From Heterocephalus glaber (taxonomy: Eukaryota > Chordata > Mammalia > Rodentia > Bathyergidae), in NCBI RefSeq assembly GCF_000247695.1, contig NW_004624742.1, forward strand, positions 8,744,463-8,808,462: 64,000 bases of DNA. The letters run 5' to 3'. The notes below the pieces were generated by a model. It did no database searches, had not been told where the DNA came from, and worked only from the letters and a program-made list of their open reading frames with translations. The number at the start of each line of letters is the position of its first letter. Position 1 is the first letter of the stretch. The translations under genes and the position numbers were made by a program. Of this stretch, positions 1-63,405 are shown piece by piece.

Positions 1-1336
1 AAGTAATTTTCAAAATCAATAAATGTCTCAATATCATTTTTTCTAAGTATTATTTAATATCTATAAAATCACCAAAACAAGTCAGTATTTTTAACTCCAT
101 TTTCTGAATGGAGAAATATAATCTTACTTAGCCTTATTAGGTTGAATTTGGCTGCTTGCTTCCTGCAAAGTAAGAATGAAAGTCAAGCAGTATTAACAGA
201 AAGGGAGGAATCTTTAATCTGAATAATCCGTGAGAATGAATTCAGAACCCAATTCCCTAAGGCTGAGCTGTCAATCTTATTGTTCATAACTACGAACATT
301 TCAAACCTTTTAGTTTCCAAAACCTTAGCTTATTCATTCGCTCATTCAAAATACATAACTCAAATATTTACTATGTGGGACAATCTCATTTCTTTCAGGA
401 ATTGAAAAAGCAAGTCAAGAGAAAATTCTATTTCACAAGGCTTCTCAATCAGAATTTCAAGTGGAAATACAGATGAGCTATTTTGTCCTCTGCTTCAACA
501 ATTCTGTACTTGAAAGCTGTCACTCAACAGCAAAGAAACATCTACATATCTGTTAAAATGTTCGAGTATCTTGTGTCTAACAGGGCTATCAACTGAAGCT
601 ACCAGGTGAGTTTTATACACATAAGATCCAGTAGTTTGTTCAGATCTCAACTTTATAGCACCCAACACCAGTGTCCAACATTACTTTAAACCTCTTTGGC
701 ACATTCATTCTCATTTGGCACAGGAAAAAGAGGACCTGAGAGTTTATTCCTGGAGTCTTTCCAGTCCCCTAAACCAGCAGTCCCCTAAACTATACAAATC
801 TGAAGATACTTGATATAATCAGTGAATTTTCAATTATTTACAATAGCACAGAACAGACACAAATTTTAGTTGGGCCACACTTTTATCACAGTTTAAAAAA
901 CAGTTATCACTAAAGTTTCACTAAGGGTATACAATTAAGAAGTAGGCTGATATGTATGAAGTTTAATTCTTTTCCTATTTACCCTCTTGTGGAATGTACT
1001 AAAGAGAAATGAAATTACAAAAAGCAACTGGGAAGGAATAGCTAGATCCATTATTCTAGATAATTAAGAGCTCTATCAACTAGAAACTCTGAAAAACTGT
1101 GAAACAGAAGTTTCCGCCCTTGTTCTCTGCCAAACCCTACAGTGCCTATTACATTGGAGAAAACAGAATCATCAGGCTATTAATTCTACAGCATCTTGCA
1201 ATAAACTCACATTTTCGCATGTCATCTCAAATGTGGAAAATAAATTCTAAGCAAGTACATAGTTTCTGGTCACTTAACTAAATTTCGTACTTACTTGACT
1301 ACACTTAAAGCAACAAAAATGTTACTTCTTAAAAAA
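1..1336. other. PKN2 intron, no recognised element
   Basis: AT-rich unique-looking sequence. Only short frames with no homology are present, and no repeat or splice-bounded exon was identified. Confidence 0.6.
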
Positions 1337-1350
1337 AGGCAGGGAGAGTT

Positions 1351-1546
1351 GGGAATGGTGGCATGTGTTTATAATTTCAGCATTCTGGGATGCTGAGGCA
1401 GGAGGACTGTAAGTTTGAGCCCAGCTTGGGCAACTTAGCAACTTAGTGGGACCCTTTCACAAAATAAAAAATTTTAAAAAGGGCTGGGATATAGACCAGT
1501 GGGAATGTCCGAGGTTCAATCACCAGTACCACAAAATAAAAATAAA
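1351..1546 (+). repeat. B1+ID composite SINE
   Basis: A diverged B1-like half (GGTGGCATGTGTTTATAAT, then GAGGCAGGAGGA) is joined by an AAAATTTTAAAAA linker to an ID-like half (GGGCTGGGATATAGACC to GTTCAATCACCAGTACC). Approximate flanking duplication AGGCAGGGAGAGTTGGGA / AGGCAGAGAGATGGGA. Confidence 0.8.
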
Positions 1547-2498
1547 CAGGCAGAGAGATGGGAAAGGGGATAGAGTCCAAGTATACCACAACCCACAGAA
1601 ATAACTATTATGAGTCTTCTGCACCGTTAGAAAAACCACTGTGGATTGGGGCTAAAAGGAATCTTTCCATCCTAGATACCTAAAAAGAGGTGAATAATCA
1701 GGTCTGGACCACTGGTCTTGAGAATAAAAACAAGGCTAGATGAATTTCATACCCTATCCTGAAGCAGCAAATCATAAAGGTCTACAGTTAGGCTGCGAAG
1801 CCAGAGTGCTGACAGAGTTAAAAATCTCACCAACACCACAAAAGCGTCTTTAAGGAAATTATTAGACTCCACTTACGCATCTGAAAATGGGCAGAAGACT
1901 AGTTAGTATGGAGCTTATAAAAGGGTGCTGAAAAACTAGACAAGTTAATATTTTACAAGAATAGTGCCTAGGACATGATTAATGCCATCCATTGTTGTAA
2001 CTCGCCATTTCTTCCACTCCTTGCCCAGAGACTGCACTCTGATTCGACATACCAAAAGGGGCTGTCTTCGGACAAATGAAAATCATTTGTGTGGGTTAAG
2101 TGCCAGCAAGTGACAAGCACAAACAAAAACTTAGAAATTTTGAAATTCAAGAATTTGTTTATTCTCTCAGCTACAATTCATACCTTTGAATGTACCTATT
2201 TATACCTTGAATGTACAAGAAAGGCTGTTGGCAATAGAAAAAGTACAAAATAAAAAAATCAATTCTATAAAAACATTTTTCTTGCATTTCCAGATCAAGT
2301 CCCTCTAAAAGTAGTTTTTAATCACTTGTTGAAAAAGTTACTTTTCAAATTCTGCCTCTATTTATTATTCCTAACAATTTATAACACAATACATCAGGCT
2401 CTTATACTATAGTTCCCTTTCTTAAATGGTAAAAATTTTTATATACAACTCAGTTTTCCTCAAACTTATTTAAATTAATCTACAAAAGACAGAGGGTG

Positions 2499-2690
2499 AG
2501 CCAGGTGTGGTGGTGCACACCTGTAATCCCAGCACTTGAGAGGCTGAGGCAGGAGGATTGCAGCAAGTTTGAGGCCAGCCTGGACCACAAGATTAGTTCA
2601 AGGCCACCCTGAACTAGGTATCAAGACCCTGTCTAAAAAAACCCAAACCAAAACAACAAAAAAACCCACCACCACCACCACCAACAACAA
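2499..2690 (+). repeat. B1-like SINE with A/ACC-rich tail
   Basis: Begins GCCAGGTGTGGTGGTGCAC and continues through GGCTGAGGCAGGAGGATTG and GACCCTGTCT to a long tail containing (CCA)n and (CAA)n. Confidence 0.9.
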
Positions 2691-3058
2691 TAAAGGAAAT
2701 GTTAAAACTTTTCAACAGTTTTTGAAGGTAACATTCATTTTTGATTGCTGTATAGCTGACTTGCCTTTATGAGTACAGAGTATATTCTTTTTATTAGCTT
2801 CCAGTTATTTTCTTTCCTATGAAATGATCAGTTTTATGATTATGACTTATTATCATAAAACACAGCCATAACACAATACCTATTTTCAAGGCACTGATAA
2901 TGCATTCTATAGATCACATAGAATCCAAAATAAACTACTGGTGGAATTATAGAAACATAGCCAATTATTAACATACTAAAAATATATATAAATTTTCAAA
3001 TTCTACTTATACAGAAGATACATTAGGAGGTGATATAAATGACCTGCTTGTTCTTTCA

Positions 3059-54602
<51,544 letters not shown>

Positions 54603-54724
54603 CTATTAAAAATAAGTTTGAAAAGTAAGTAGATAAAGGGACAAATAAAACATTTTCATATCTTCTAAAAAGATCAACTGATATATCAGCAAGTGAAAAA
54701 CAGAGTTAAAAGAATTGTAATATA

Positions 54725-54820
54725 GGGGATGGGGATTTAGCTCAGTGGTTCCACTGCCTGCCTTACAAGCACAAGGTCCCGAGTTCAATCCCCAGTACTC
54801 AAAAAAACCCCCCAAAAACC
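54725..54820 (+). repeat. ID-like SINE, perfect 15-bp TSD
   Basis: GGGGATGGGGATTTAGCTCA to TTCAATCCCCAGTACTC. AAGAATTGTAATATA at 54710 and 54821; 122 bp upstream of a PKN2 exon acceptor. Confidence 0.97.
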
Positions 54821-55260
54821 AAGAATTGTAATATAATATGTAATTTTCAGATATATTTACCAAAAAACCACCAAACTTACAGGAAAATAATTAAGGAAAA
54901 CAATTCCATTAGGTAAGATAATCTGAGAAAAAAACAAGTGAGTTTACAGCCATACCACCCTGAATGCATCCAATCTCAGAAAAAATAAGTGAACATTATT
55001 GTTTTTAAAATTAAATTTTTATATATAGTCTGCCAAAAAATATATACAATCAGGAAAAGAAAAACTTGTATAAATATCTTAATACTGAATTTAATACTTA
55101 ATACTGAATTAAATAATACTGAATTTATTGAGACATCATGAGATTAATACAAGTTATCTTTGGCTTCTACAATTACAAGAGGTGCTCAAAATGGTGGCCA
55201 TTGGCTTCCAGATATTTATTAGTATGGCAAACTGCTGAAGTGCAGTTTGTCTGTCTGCTG

Positions 55261-55309
55261 TCTCTCTCTCTCTCTCTCTCTCTCTCCACACACACACACA
55301 AACACACAC
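55261..55309. repeat. (TC)n(CA)n microsatellite
   Basis: About 13 TC units then about 10 CA units. Confidence 0.95.
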
Positions 55310-55764
55310 CTGAGGCATGCAAAATGATGCTTGATAAATAAATAAATAAATGTATATCCTTGCTACAAATTTATCTATCATCTTCCACAGTACCCTCTTT
55401 ATGTATGTGTGTATTAAGGGCACCTGAAACTTACTCTTAGCAAATTTTCACAATATTATAGTCCTCATACTACATATGAGATCTCCAGACTTATTCATCT
55501 TACCTAACTGTAAATTTGTACCCTGCAACCTGCTCATCCCCATTTCTTTTCCTTTCTTACCCCTAGTAACCACCATTCTAGACTATTTCTATTTATTCAA
55601 CTTTAATTTTTAATATTCCACATATAAGTGCAATCATATAGTATTTTTATTTCTTTGGTTTATTTCATTTCATATATGTATATGTGTATTGCACAATTTC
55701 TTTACTCATCTGTTGATTCCGAAGATTGCTTTCATCTTATTACTGTTTAAAAACAAACCAAATC

Positions 55765-55853
55765 AGGGCTGGGGATTTAGCTCAGTGGTTTCGCCGCCTG
55801 CTGTGCAAGCACAAGGACCTGAGTTCGATGCCCGGTACCAAAAAAAAAAACCC
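55765..55853 (+). repeat. ID-like SINE, perfect 13-bp TSD
   Basis: CTGCTGTGCAAG / GGACCTGAG subfamily. AACAAACCAAATC at 55752 and 55854. Confidence 0.97.
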
Positions 55854-56235
55854 AACAAACCAAATCCAAACTCACATTTGTAATTTTCCCTTGCCTTTGT
55901 TTTATAAAAATAAAATATAATGAATTTTTCTTTATTTTGATCAATAACTTTCCAACTCAGAAGCATGTAATGGATGCCTCTGTGAATAAGTCTAAAACAT
56001 TTGTATGACTTCTTTTTCTATTACAACAGTTAAAATTTCAGGGAATTTATATATGAAGGCAAATTTAAAAAATAGTTAATCACAGACAGCATTTGTGTTC
56101 ACTTAAATTTTGCTTAAAAAAGAGAAAAATATAAAATACATGTTAACAATGGTGATTACAAACTTTTGAATATCAAAAATAAGAGACCTCAATAAAGCTG
56201 AAGAGAAAGTTAAACTTCCATCTCTTAAAATTTCA

Positions 56236-56342
56236 ACACAGCCAGCACCTGGGAGGCAGGAGGATTGCCTGGGCCACACAGTAAGTTCAAAGATAGACTG
56301 AATTACATAGTGAGACCTATTCTCAAAAAAACCCCAAGATTT
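56236..56342 (+). repeat. B1-like SINE, truncated
   Basis: ACACAGCCAGCACCTGGGAG, GCCTGGGCCACACAGTAAGT, GAATTACATAGTGAGACC. Confidence 0.75.
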
Positions 56343-56435
56343 TGGGCCGGGGATTTAGCTCAGTGGTTCCGGCGCCTGCCTTGTAAGCACAAGGTCCAGA
56401 GTTCGATCCCCGGTACCAAAAAACCCCCCCAAAAA
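56343..56435 (+). repeat. ID-like SINE in B1 tail
   Basis: GGGCCGGGGATTTAGCTCAG to TTCGATCCCCGGTACC. CCAAGATTT duplicated at 56334 and 56436. Confidence 0.95.
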
Positions 56436-56964
56436 CCAAGATTTCAAAAAAGGCTGTAAATTAAGTGAAATAATATTGTAGCTACACCTTTATTTAGTTC
56501 CATTAACGCTGAATGTAAATGACAGAGGAACTGCAGTAGGCTAAATAATGGCTCACTAAAAGATGTCCATCTTCTAATCCCAGAACCTTGTTAATGTTAC
56601 CTTACATGACAAAGAGGATTTAAAGTAGCAAGTGGAAATAAGATTGTTAATCATCTGACCTCAAAATACAGAGATTACCCTGGGTTATAGATGGAGACCC
56701 AATGTAATTAAAGGGTCCTCAAATGTGTAAGACAGAGGCAGAAGAGATTCGAGTGATGCTGTGAGAGAAAACTGGACTCACTATTGGCTGGCTTGGAAAA
56801 CAGAAGAGGATCATGAGCCAAGCAGGCAGATGCCTTCCAAAAGTTAGAAAAGGCAAGGAAACATTATCCTTGGAATCCTCCAATAGGGCACACAGCCCTG
56901 CCAATACCCTGATTTTAGCTCAGTAAGATCTATGTCAGACAAAATAACTGCAAAAACTGTAACA

Positions 56965-57265
56965 ATAAATTTGCATTTTTTTCATTAGTACATGTCTGCA
57001 GTAGGTAATGTTTACATTCTTTGTGTAGAGTTGTACATGTACATAACACATCTTAATTCCTTTTTTCATTTTTTCCCACCCCCCCATCTCTTGATCTTCC
57101 CATGTGAGAAAGATCTCCCTACTTCCTGTTATCTTTTATTTAGCTCTTTATTTATAATTTCTCTTATGAGAAACCATGTGATATTTAAGCCTGTGTGTCT
57201 GATTTATTTCACTTAACATTGTAGTCTCAAGGTGCATTCATTTTCCTACAAATGACTCAAATTTA
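56965..57265 (-). mobile_element. L1 3' end, antisense
   Basis: TTGTACATGTACATAACACA, TCCCATGTGAGAAAGATCTC and GCATTCATTTTCCTACAAAT are the reverse of an L1 3' UTR. Confidence 0.8.
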
Positions 57266-57584
57266 TCTTTACTGTGTTGTATTAAACCACTAAATGTACA
57301 ATAATTTGTAACAGCAACCATAGGAAACAAATATACTAATTTTACCAAGTATCAAAAGCTGATGTTATCTCTGGCTTTGAGAACTGCATCAGTTGTCAAA
57401 GGTAGGTATCCACAAATAAAGAAATAATAGATGAAACTGAGCATTAAAGTTAAGAAGTACTTATGCACAAGGAAGGGCAATCTTTACATATTATTTAGTA
57501 TCTTTACTTTTATCAATAAAACAATTTTTTGAAATCAGAATTTACTGAACACTTACTGCCAGATACTACTCTTATTGGAGATAT

Positions 57585-57590
57585 ATATGT

Positions 57591-57640
<50 letters not shown>
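57585..57640. repeat. (TG)n microsatellite
   Basis: More than 20 TG units with two TATG interruptions, flanked by (AT)n; the longest dinucleotide tract in the window. Confidence 0.97.
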
Positions 57641-57642
<2 letters not shown>

Positions 57643-57984
57643 ACACATATATATACTTTTTTCCCTTAACTTGGAAATAAAAGAGCATATAATCAATCTC
57701 TATTTTGCAGGAGACTCAAGACCAAAACTTGAGATAAGTATTATTTGGGCAGCATAATTTTAATAATTCAAACACACACATATACTATATGATACTATAT
57801 AAAAGTGGATGGAGATATATATGGTGGAGTGATAATTTGTTTTTATATAATTGGAAGAAAAGTGAGCTGTAACAATCTGCTAAATATCAAACTCATACTA
57901 ATATACTATGGAGAAAAAAACAATTTGCAAATTTACAAAGTTTATCTTCCATTTCTTTCTTAGTCACAAAAGTCAGTAATTTAA

Positions 57985-58115
57985 GAAGTTTGTAAGAAAA
58001 AAAGTGAAAATAAAAGGAAAAAATGGAAACAAAGCTTTTGTACATAGGGAGGGGAAGGGGCTTGAGGGGGGATGGGATAAAATTTATTTTAAAAAATCAA
58101 ATAAATAAATAAATA
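57985..58115 (+). mobile_element. L1 3' UTR fragment
   Basis: GGAAACAAAGCTTTTGTACA then AGGGAGGGGAAGGGGC, as in the L1 at 27345, then (AAAT)n. Confidence 0.8.
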
Positions 58116-58244
58116 AAATTGGTTTCTAAAAAGAAAAGGAGCTTGTAGTCAAATTTTACTCTTTAATAAAATATTTAGATTTTACACCAAGAACAGGCTC
58201 AAATAGTTTACTGAATTTTTTGGAAACCAATTTATACTATCAAG

Positions 58245-58247
58245 TAG

Positions 58248-58279
<32 letters not shown>

Positions 58280-58282
58280 ACA
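58245..58282. repeat. (CA)n microsatellite
   Basis: About 17 CA units with one AAC interruption. Confidence 0.95.
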
Positions 58283-58385
58283 CTATACACACATTTTCTA
58301 CTTATGCTTTACTAATAAGGACACTAGCTTCAACTTGGTGTTTGTGTATGACATATTACATATGTTTTTATGAATATTCCCTTTC

Positions 58386-58500
58386 CAGGTGAGGGGAAGG
58401 GCACATAAAAAGAATCAGGATGTGTTACGTATATGTACCAACTCCCCATGTGAATGTAATCATGATGAACTGCAAATATGTACTAATAAAAATAAAAAAT
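58386..58500 (+). mobile_element. L1 3'-end fragment
   Basis: TACGTATATGTACCAACTCC to AATATGTACTAATAAAAAT, as at the 45400 L1 end. Confidence 0.75.
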
Positions 58501-60205
58501 ATTCCCCTTTCAAATTTATTCACCTTGCAAACTTAAAATCTTATTTTCAGTAAAGTTCTAATGTAAAAATATAAATCTTAAAATATACAAATAACACTAT
58601 GCTTTTCAATTAAGTTACAACTTTAGTTTATCACTATACAAAATAACAGTAGTTTTGACATTCACTTCTTTGGAAATACTATCTTTTTTAACTATTTCCA
58701 TTCAAAATTCAAAGAATAGCACTGGTATTTCACTTTAAATGTTAATTTTCTCACACAGATTTTTGGAGGATGGACACAAATGTCAAAGTATGATGGAAGC
58801 TTTTAAAACTGACTTGGGATTTTATCTGTCACAGGCAATGTACAGTGACTACATATCAGTTTTATGCTTTCCAGCATTTAATGAATTTTTATTGTCAGTT
58901 CTATGCTTTCAGGCATTCAATTAATTTTGTTGAGTACCTACTATGTAGAAAACAGGAGATAAGGTGGACTTAAAATATACAAAATGGTTTACGTATGTAA
59001 GAATTACTGACTTTTATGCTGATAAAGACTGAGATTTTTATATATATGTTTTGATGAACCACATGAAAACGTCAGTATTTGACTGATTTTGAACAACAGC
59101 AACTTCATATGGTTCAACCTAATATCACTCTGCAATGCCTGATAATTATATATGGAATGTATAATATTTTATCAGCAAAAACTACAGATTTTATGATATT
59201 TTTAATTTATTAACTACCAATCCACAGTGGAATAACAGGACTACATCTCACACACACAACTTTCAAATAAATGAGCCAACCATTATCTTAATTTTTCCAT
59301 CCCATATATATGGCTTACTTTCCATATATTAAACATTGTCAGTTCCTGTGAAAATATAAAAAGTAGTCAGGATGCTGCTTTGCTGATGATTATAGTCTTA
59401 TAGACCAGACATAGATAATTACATACGTATCAGAAAGTTGAAAGTATCTGAAGAAATTTCAAATCAAAGTAGGATTAGTTTTAACTGGTAGAATTCAGAA
59501 AAACTTTTTTGTAGTTAATGTAGATAAGCCTGAAATATGCCCAGATTGGATGGCTTCTCATGTGTTCTTCACACAAACACACACTCACACCACCTCAAAC
59601 CAAACAACAGAAACAACAAAAAAATTCATGGAACAGCACAAGGAAAAATTTAAAAGTATCCTGAATGTGGCGATGGTATGTGTGTGTTCCAATTTTTATG
59701 TACATGAATTAGATTGCAATAAAACTTAAGAATGACTGGGAGATTGGGGATTGAAGAACACAGATGGACAGTCAGACATATCTGAAAGAGAAAAAAGTAT
59801 GAGAAGTCGAGAACAAAAATGCTACAAGAAATGGTATAAAATGCTAGGAACAACCCTAGATTTTAATAAATAGCTTGGTTCATTATCTGAACATATGAAC
59901 AGGAGATATCTCTTCAATATGCGTTATTAAATCCTCAGAGATAACTGTGAAAAATCAATGATGCACAAATGCACAGTGAAGAAATGCTTAGGAAGCAGGT
60001 AGGGTAAGATAGTTGTATCCCACTCCTCAGATCTTTATATTAATAATCAAAACATCTTAATATAAAAAGAAAATGAAAATAATTATAGCACATACAAACA
60101 TGAAATAAGAAAAAGAACAATGCATAAATTTCATGCCAACAGAAGATAAATGGTAATAAATGGTACAGCAGTATTTTAGTACTGAGCATTTATACTGAAA
60201 TATTT
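58501..60205. other. Intron, nothing recognised
   Basis: AT-rich; the tandem-like TCAGTTTTATGCTTTCCAGC / TCAGTTCTATGCTTTCAGGC at 58858 and 58896 is the only local repeat noted. Confidence 0.45.
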
Positions 60206-60220
60206 CAATGTATATTGTTC

Positions 60221-60306
60221 TTTTTTTTTTATTGGTACCAGGGATTGAACTCAGGACCTTCCGCTTGTGAGGCAGGCGCAGTCCTACTGAGCTAAATCCC
60301 TGGCGC
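60221..60306 (-). repeat. ID-like SINE
   Basis: T tail, GGTACCAGGGATTGAACTCA to CTACTGAGCTAAATCCCTGG. TATTGTTCT duplicated. Confidence 0.94.
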
Positions 60307-60365
60307 AATATTGTTCTAATTGTTGAAGATACAGTCATAACCAAGACAATGTCACTTGCTGGCAG

Positions 60366-60421
60366 CAGGTGTGGTGGCACACACCTGCATCCCAGCAATC
60401 TTGGACGCTAAGGCAGGCGAA
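60366..60421 (+). repeat. B1-like SINE fragment
   Basis: CAGGTGTGGTGGCACACACC to GACGCTAAGGCAGGCG; the 3' half is absent. Confidence 0.8.
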
Positions 60422-60529
60422 ATCAATGGTTTGCATGAGATTTACATTCTAATGTTGAAAACAGATGATAAAGAAACTGATGATGTAATGTAGTACAGAG
60501 GCAAGAGAAGGATTACTTAGAATAGTACC

Positions 60530-61240
60530 GAAGAGTTAGCTGTGGTGGTAAGCAACTGAACAGACACATCAAAGAAGTAAGAGAAAGTCATGAAAATATT
60601 TAGAAGAAATATTTTGACAAAACAGCAACTATACAGGTCTGAGGTCAGAGTGCTTGTTTTATTTAAAGAATAGCAAAACAGCCAGTGTAGCTAGTGTAAT
60701 GAGAGACAAGTGTTTTTAGAAGATGAGATTAGAAGATAGCCAGGGGTAAATCATGTGTGGACTTAGAGAGTCAGATTAAAGACTAGGTTTTATTCTAATT
60801 GTGATGCAAAGTCATTGCAGAACTTTACTACCTTTCAGTTGTTAGGACAAAATACCTGACATACACAACTTCAAGGAGAAAGGTTTATCTCGGTTTACAA
60901 TTTCAGAGGTTTCACTTCATGATAAGCTGGGTCCAAGGCAGAAACATCATGGCAGAGAGCTATGGCAAAAGATAGGTGCTCACTAGTGTAGCCAGAAGCA
61001 GAGAGAAAGCAGGAAGAGCCCAAGAGGAAGAGGTCAGAGACCAGATATCGTCCCCAGGGTCATGCCCTCATGACCTACCCAGATACATGGGAAAGTGTGC
61101 TTCATTAATTTCCTAGGCATCTCTCAAGCCAATCAAGTTGAAAATCAAGATTAACCATCAAAGGGTTTTGAACAGAAGGCTGGAAATAATATGACAAATT
61201 TTAAAAGGACAACTCTGGCTGTATTGTGTACAGGTCTGAT
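60530..61240 (+). repeat. Ancient repeat split by a solo LTR
   Basis: GTAAATCATGTGTGGACTTA, GGTTTTATTCTAATTGTGAT, GCAAAGTCATTGCAGAACTT, then after the LTR AGGGTTTTGAACAGAAGGCT and TTTTAAAAGGACAACTCTGG run on in the expected order of one old element. Confidence 0.55.
60828..61162 (-). mobile_element. MaLR-type solo LTR, antisense
   Basis: GTTGTTAGGACAAAATACCT, GGAGAAAGGTTTATCTCGGT, ACATCATGGCAGAGAGC and the end GAAAATCAAGATTAACCATC are typical of antisense MaLR LTRs. No internal region follows. Confidence 0.68.
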
Positions 61241-61289
61241 AATTTTATCATATAGACTAATAAAAAGTTGTGAAAAAACCTTTCACGCC

Positions 61290-61680
61290 AAACTGAATTT
61301 CATCACATTTGCACCTAAATTTTCTCCTCCTTGTGAATTCCCTATCATTGTAAAGAGCATCATCATTCATCAATCTATCCACATAACCAATCTAAAAATC
61401 ATTTTTTACTCTGAGTTCTTCCTAATATCCCGATGCCAACAGCTTCACTCTGTCTTTGTTTTCACTGCTGTTACAAGACAGATGAAACTGTTTAGCTTGG
61501 ATTGCTAAAAGAGTTTACTTAAATTTGCTGCTTGCAGACTGAGGATGGATGTGAACTTTCTAACTTTAAACCTGTATATTTCCCTTGCTAAAAGTCTTTC
61601 AGCAGCTCCATATATTTTACAAAATAGAATCCTAAGTAGTTAATTTTGACTGTACATTCTGGTTCGTCTTTAAGTTATGC
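61290..61680 (-). repeat. Ancient repeat, antisense
   Basis: TCACATTTGCACCTAAATTT, TTCATCAATCTATCCACATA and CTTCACTCTGTCTTTGTTTT look like the antisense of the old family at 60530. Weak. Confidence 0.35.
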
Positions 61681-61876
61681 TATATTTCATGCTATGCCTT
61701 AGTCACTTAAAGAGCCACTAATGAAGAAGGGGGAAAAGGTCCTGCTGCAGTAAACTACAGAAATTCTCCTAAACAAATTATGCCTTTCTGGATATTCAAA
61801 TTTGTTATTCTATGAAAGCACGGCCTTTCATTAAAAATGAGTGAGAGAGTTAACAACTACATTTTTGTTTTGTTTT

Positions 61877-62014
61877 CTGAGACAAAGTCTCGCTATGTAG
61901 AGTTCAGGTTGGTCTTGAACTCACTATGTAGACCCAGGGTGGCTTTGAATTTGTGGCAATCTTGCCTCAGTCTCCTGAGTGCTGAATTTCAGGGATGCAC
62001 CAACAAGCCAGGCT
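61877..62014 (-). repeat. B1-like SINE
   Basis: TTCTGAGACAAAGTCTCGCT to GGGATGCACCAACAAGCCAG. Confidence 0.9.
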
Positions 62015-63272
62015 TAGAGTTGACAACTGCTAACATTAGAAGTGTCTGCCAAAATGAAACCAGTAATCTGTATAACCAATAATTACTAAAAAAGTTTTAA
62101 AAATATTATGTGCAGTCTATCTACTCTTAGATATATTAGGTAAAAACTACGTTAAGAACTTGTGGTATAGCTATACCAAATCATTTCCATTTCTCAGAAC
62201 AAGCCACGGTATTCCACAGTCTATTACCGTGTATATACTGGGTTTACCCGTATCATCATCCCTAGAAAGTAATTCCTCCTTAAATGCCAAATCTTTCAAA
62301 TCTCATATTAAGACTTAAATGTTTTTCTGGCAGCTACGTGATCTTTATTCAAAGTGTTTCCAAAGTAATTCAAACAAACTATTATATACATGTAGATAGT
62401 CTTCTAAAAGCAGGATATTATCTGTTGAGTAGCAATTATGGATAAGGCACCATCACATTTATTCCCTAGAGCCTAGTATGTCTATTAAACTGTTAAACCC
62501 ATAATGAATAAATATTTCATACACTTTCAATTAAAATCTTCCCTAGCTCATAAAGATGTACTCTCTGTCCCTTTGAGAAGTTTAAAGATGAAAAATGAAA
62601 ACCAAAGATAAAACAACTGGCAGGCCTAACTCAGCAGCCTCTCTAATAGACTTTGGACTTCCACTTGAGTCCTTGTCAAATTAATCAATCTCCTAACTAA
62701 AAATAAAAAGCTACTAGAAAATTATGTATTTATTTTAGTAGGATGTCACAGTCCTATTCATTTTGGACCTGTGGTTACTGTAACTTTATGTATTTGTTTA
62801 ACTTTTAGGATGTCCGTAACTCTGCTTAGTTTAGGGCAGTGGTTGTTAATCTTGTGGGGATTAGAGACCACAGTAAGAGTATAGTGAAACCTATGACCCT
62901 CCCCTCCATCCAGTTATTAGCATACAAACTCACCTTTCAAGTAACTTCAAAGGGTTCTTAAATCCCTTAAATTAACCCATCAATCCCAGATTTTAAAAAA
63001 TCTTACTACAGAGGGCGGTAAATGGCTTAATTTAATTTTAAAGTAGCATCAAGTACTACAACCACAGTTCCAGTAACATAGTTTTGCTAAAAAAATTAAA
63101 AATACTGAAAAAAGTCCGAAAATATTTGATAAAAATGAAAAATCTCCCAAACTAAAGGTTAATACTAAAAACAATATCACAGAAAATAACCATCCAATAA
63201 TAAATATTCAAGGTTAGTGAAATAATATCCTATTTTTAAGAAACAAAAATATATGTCTCTGGAAATAATAAA
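62015..63272. other. Intron, nothing recognised
   Basis: No exon matching the remaining N-terminal PKN2 sequence and no clear repeat. Confidence 0.5.
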
Positions 63273-63405
63273 AGCCAGGTGTGGTGATCATGCCTATAAT
63301 CCTAGTACTCAGCAGAGGCAGGAGGATTTCAAGTTTGAGACCAGCCTGGGCTACATAGTGAGTTCATGGCCTACCTGGACTATTTTCTGATTCTGTCTTA
63401 AAATA
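63273..63405 (+). repeat. B1-like SINE
   Basis: GCCAGGTGTGGTGATCATGC, CAGCAGAGGCAGGAGGATTT, GACCAGCCTGGGCTACATAG. Confidence 0.93.

Noticed and set aside
55138..55260. Segment GGTGCTCAAAATGGTGGCCA as a possible DNA-transposon terminus
   Set aside because: It looks repeat-like, but no inverted terminal partner or family could be recognised.
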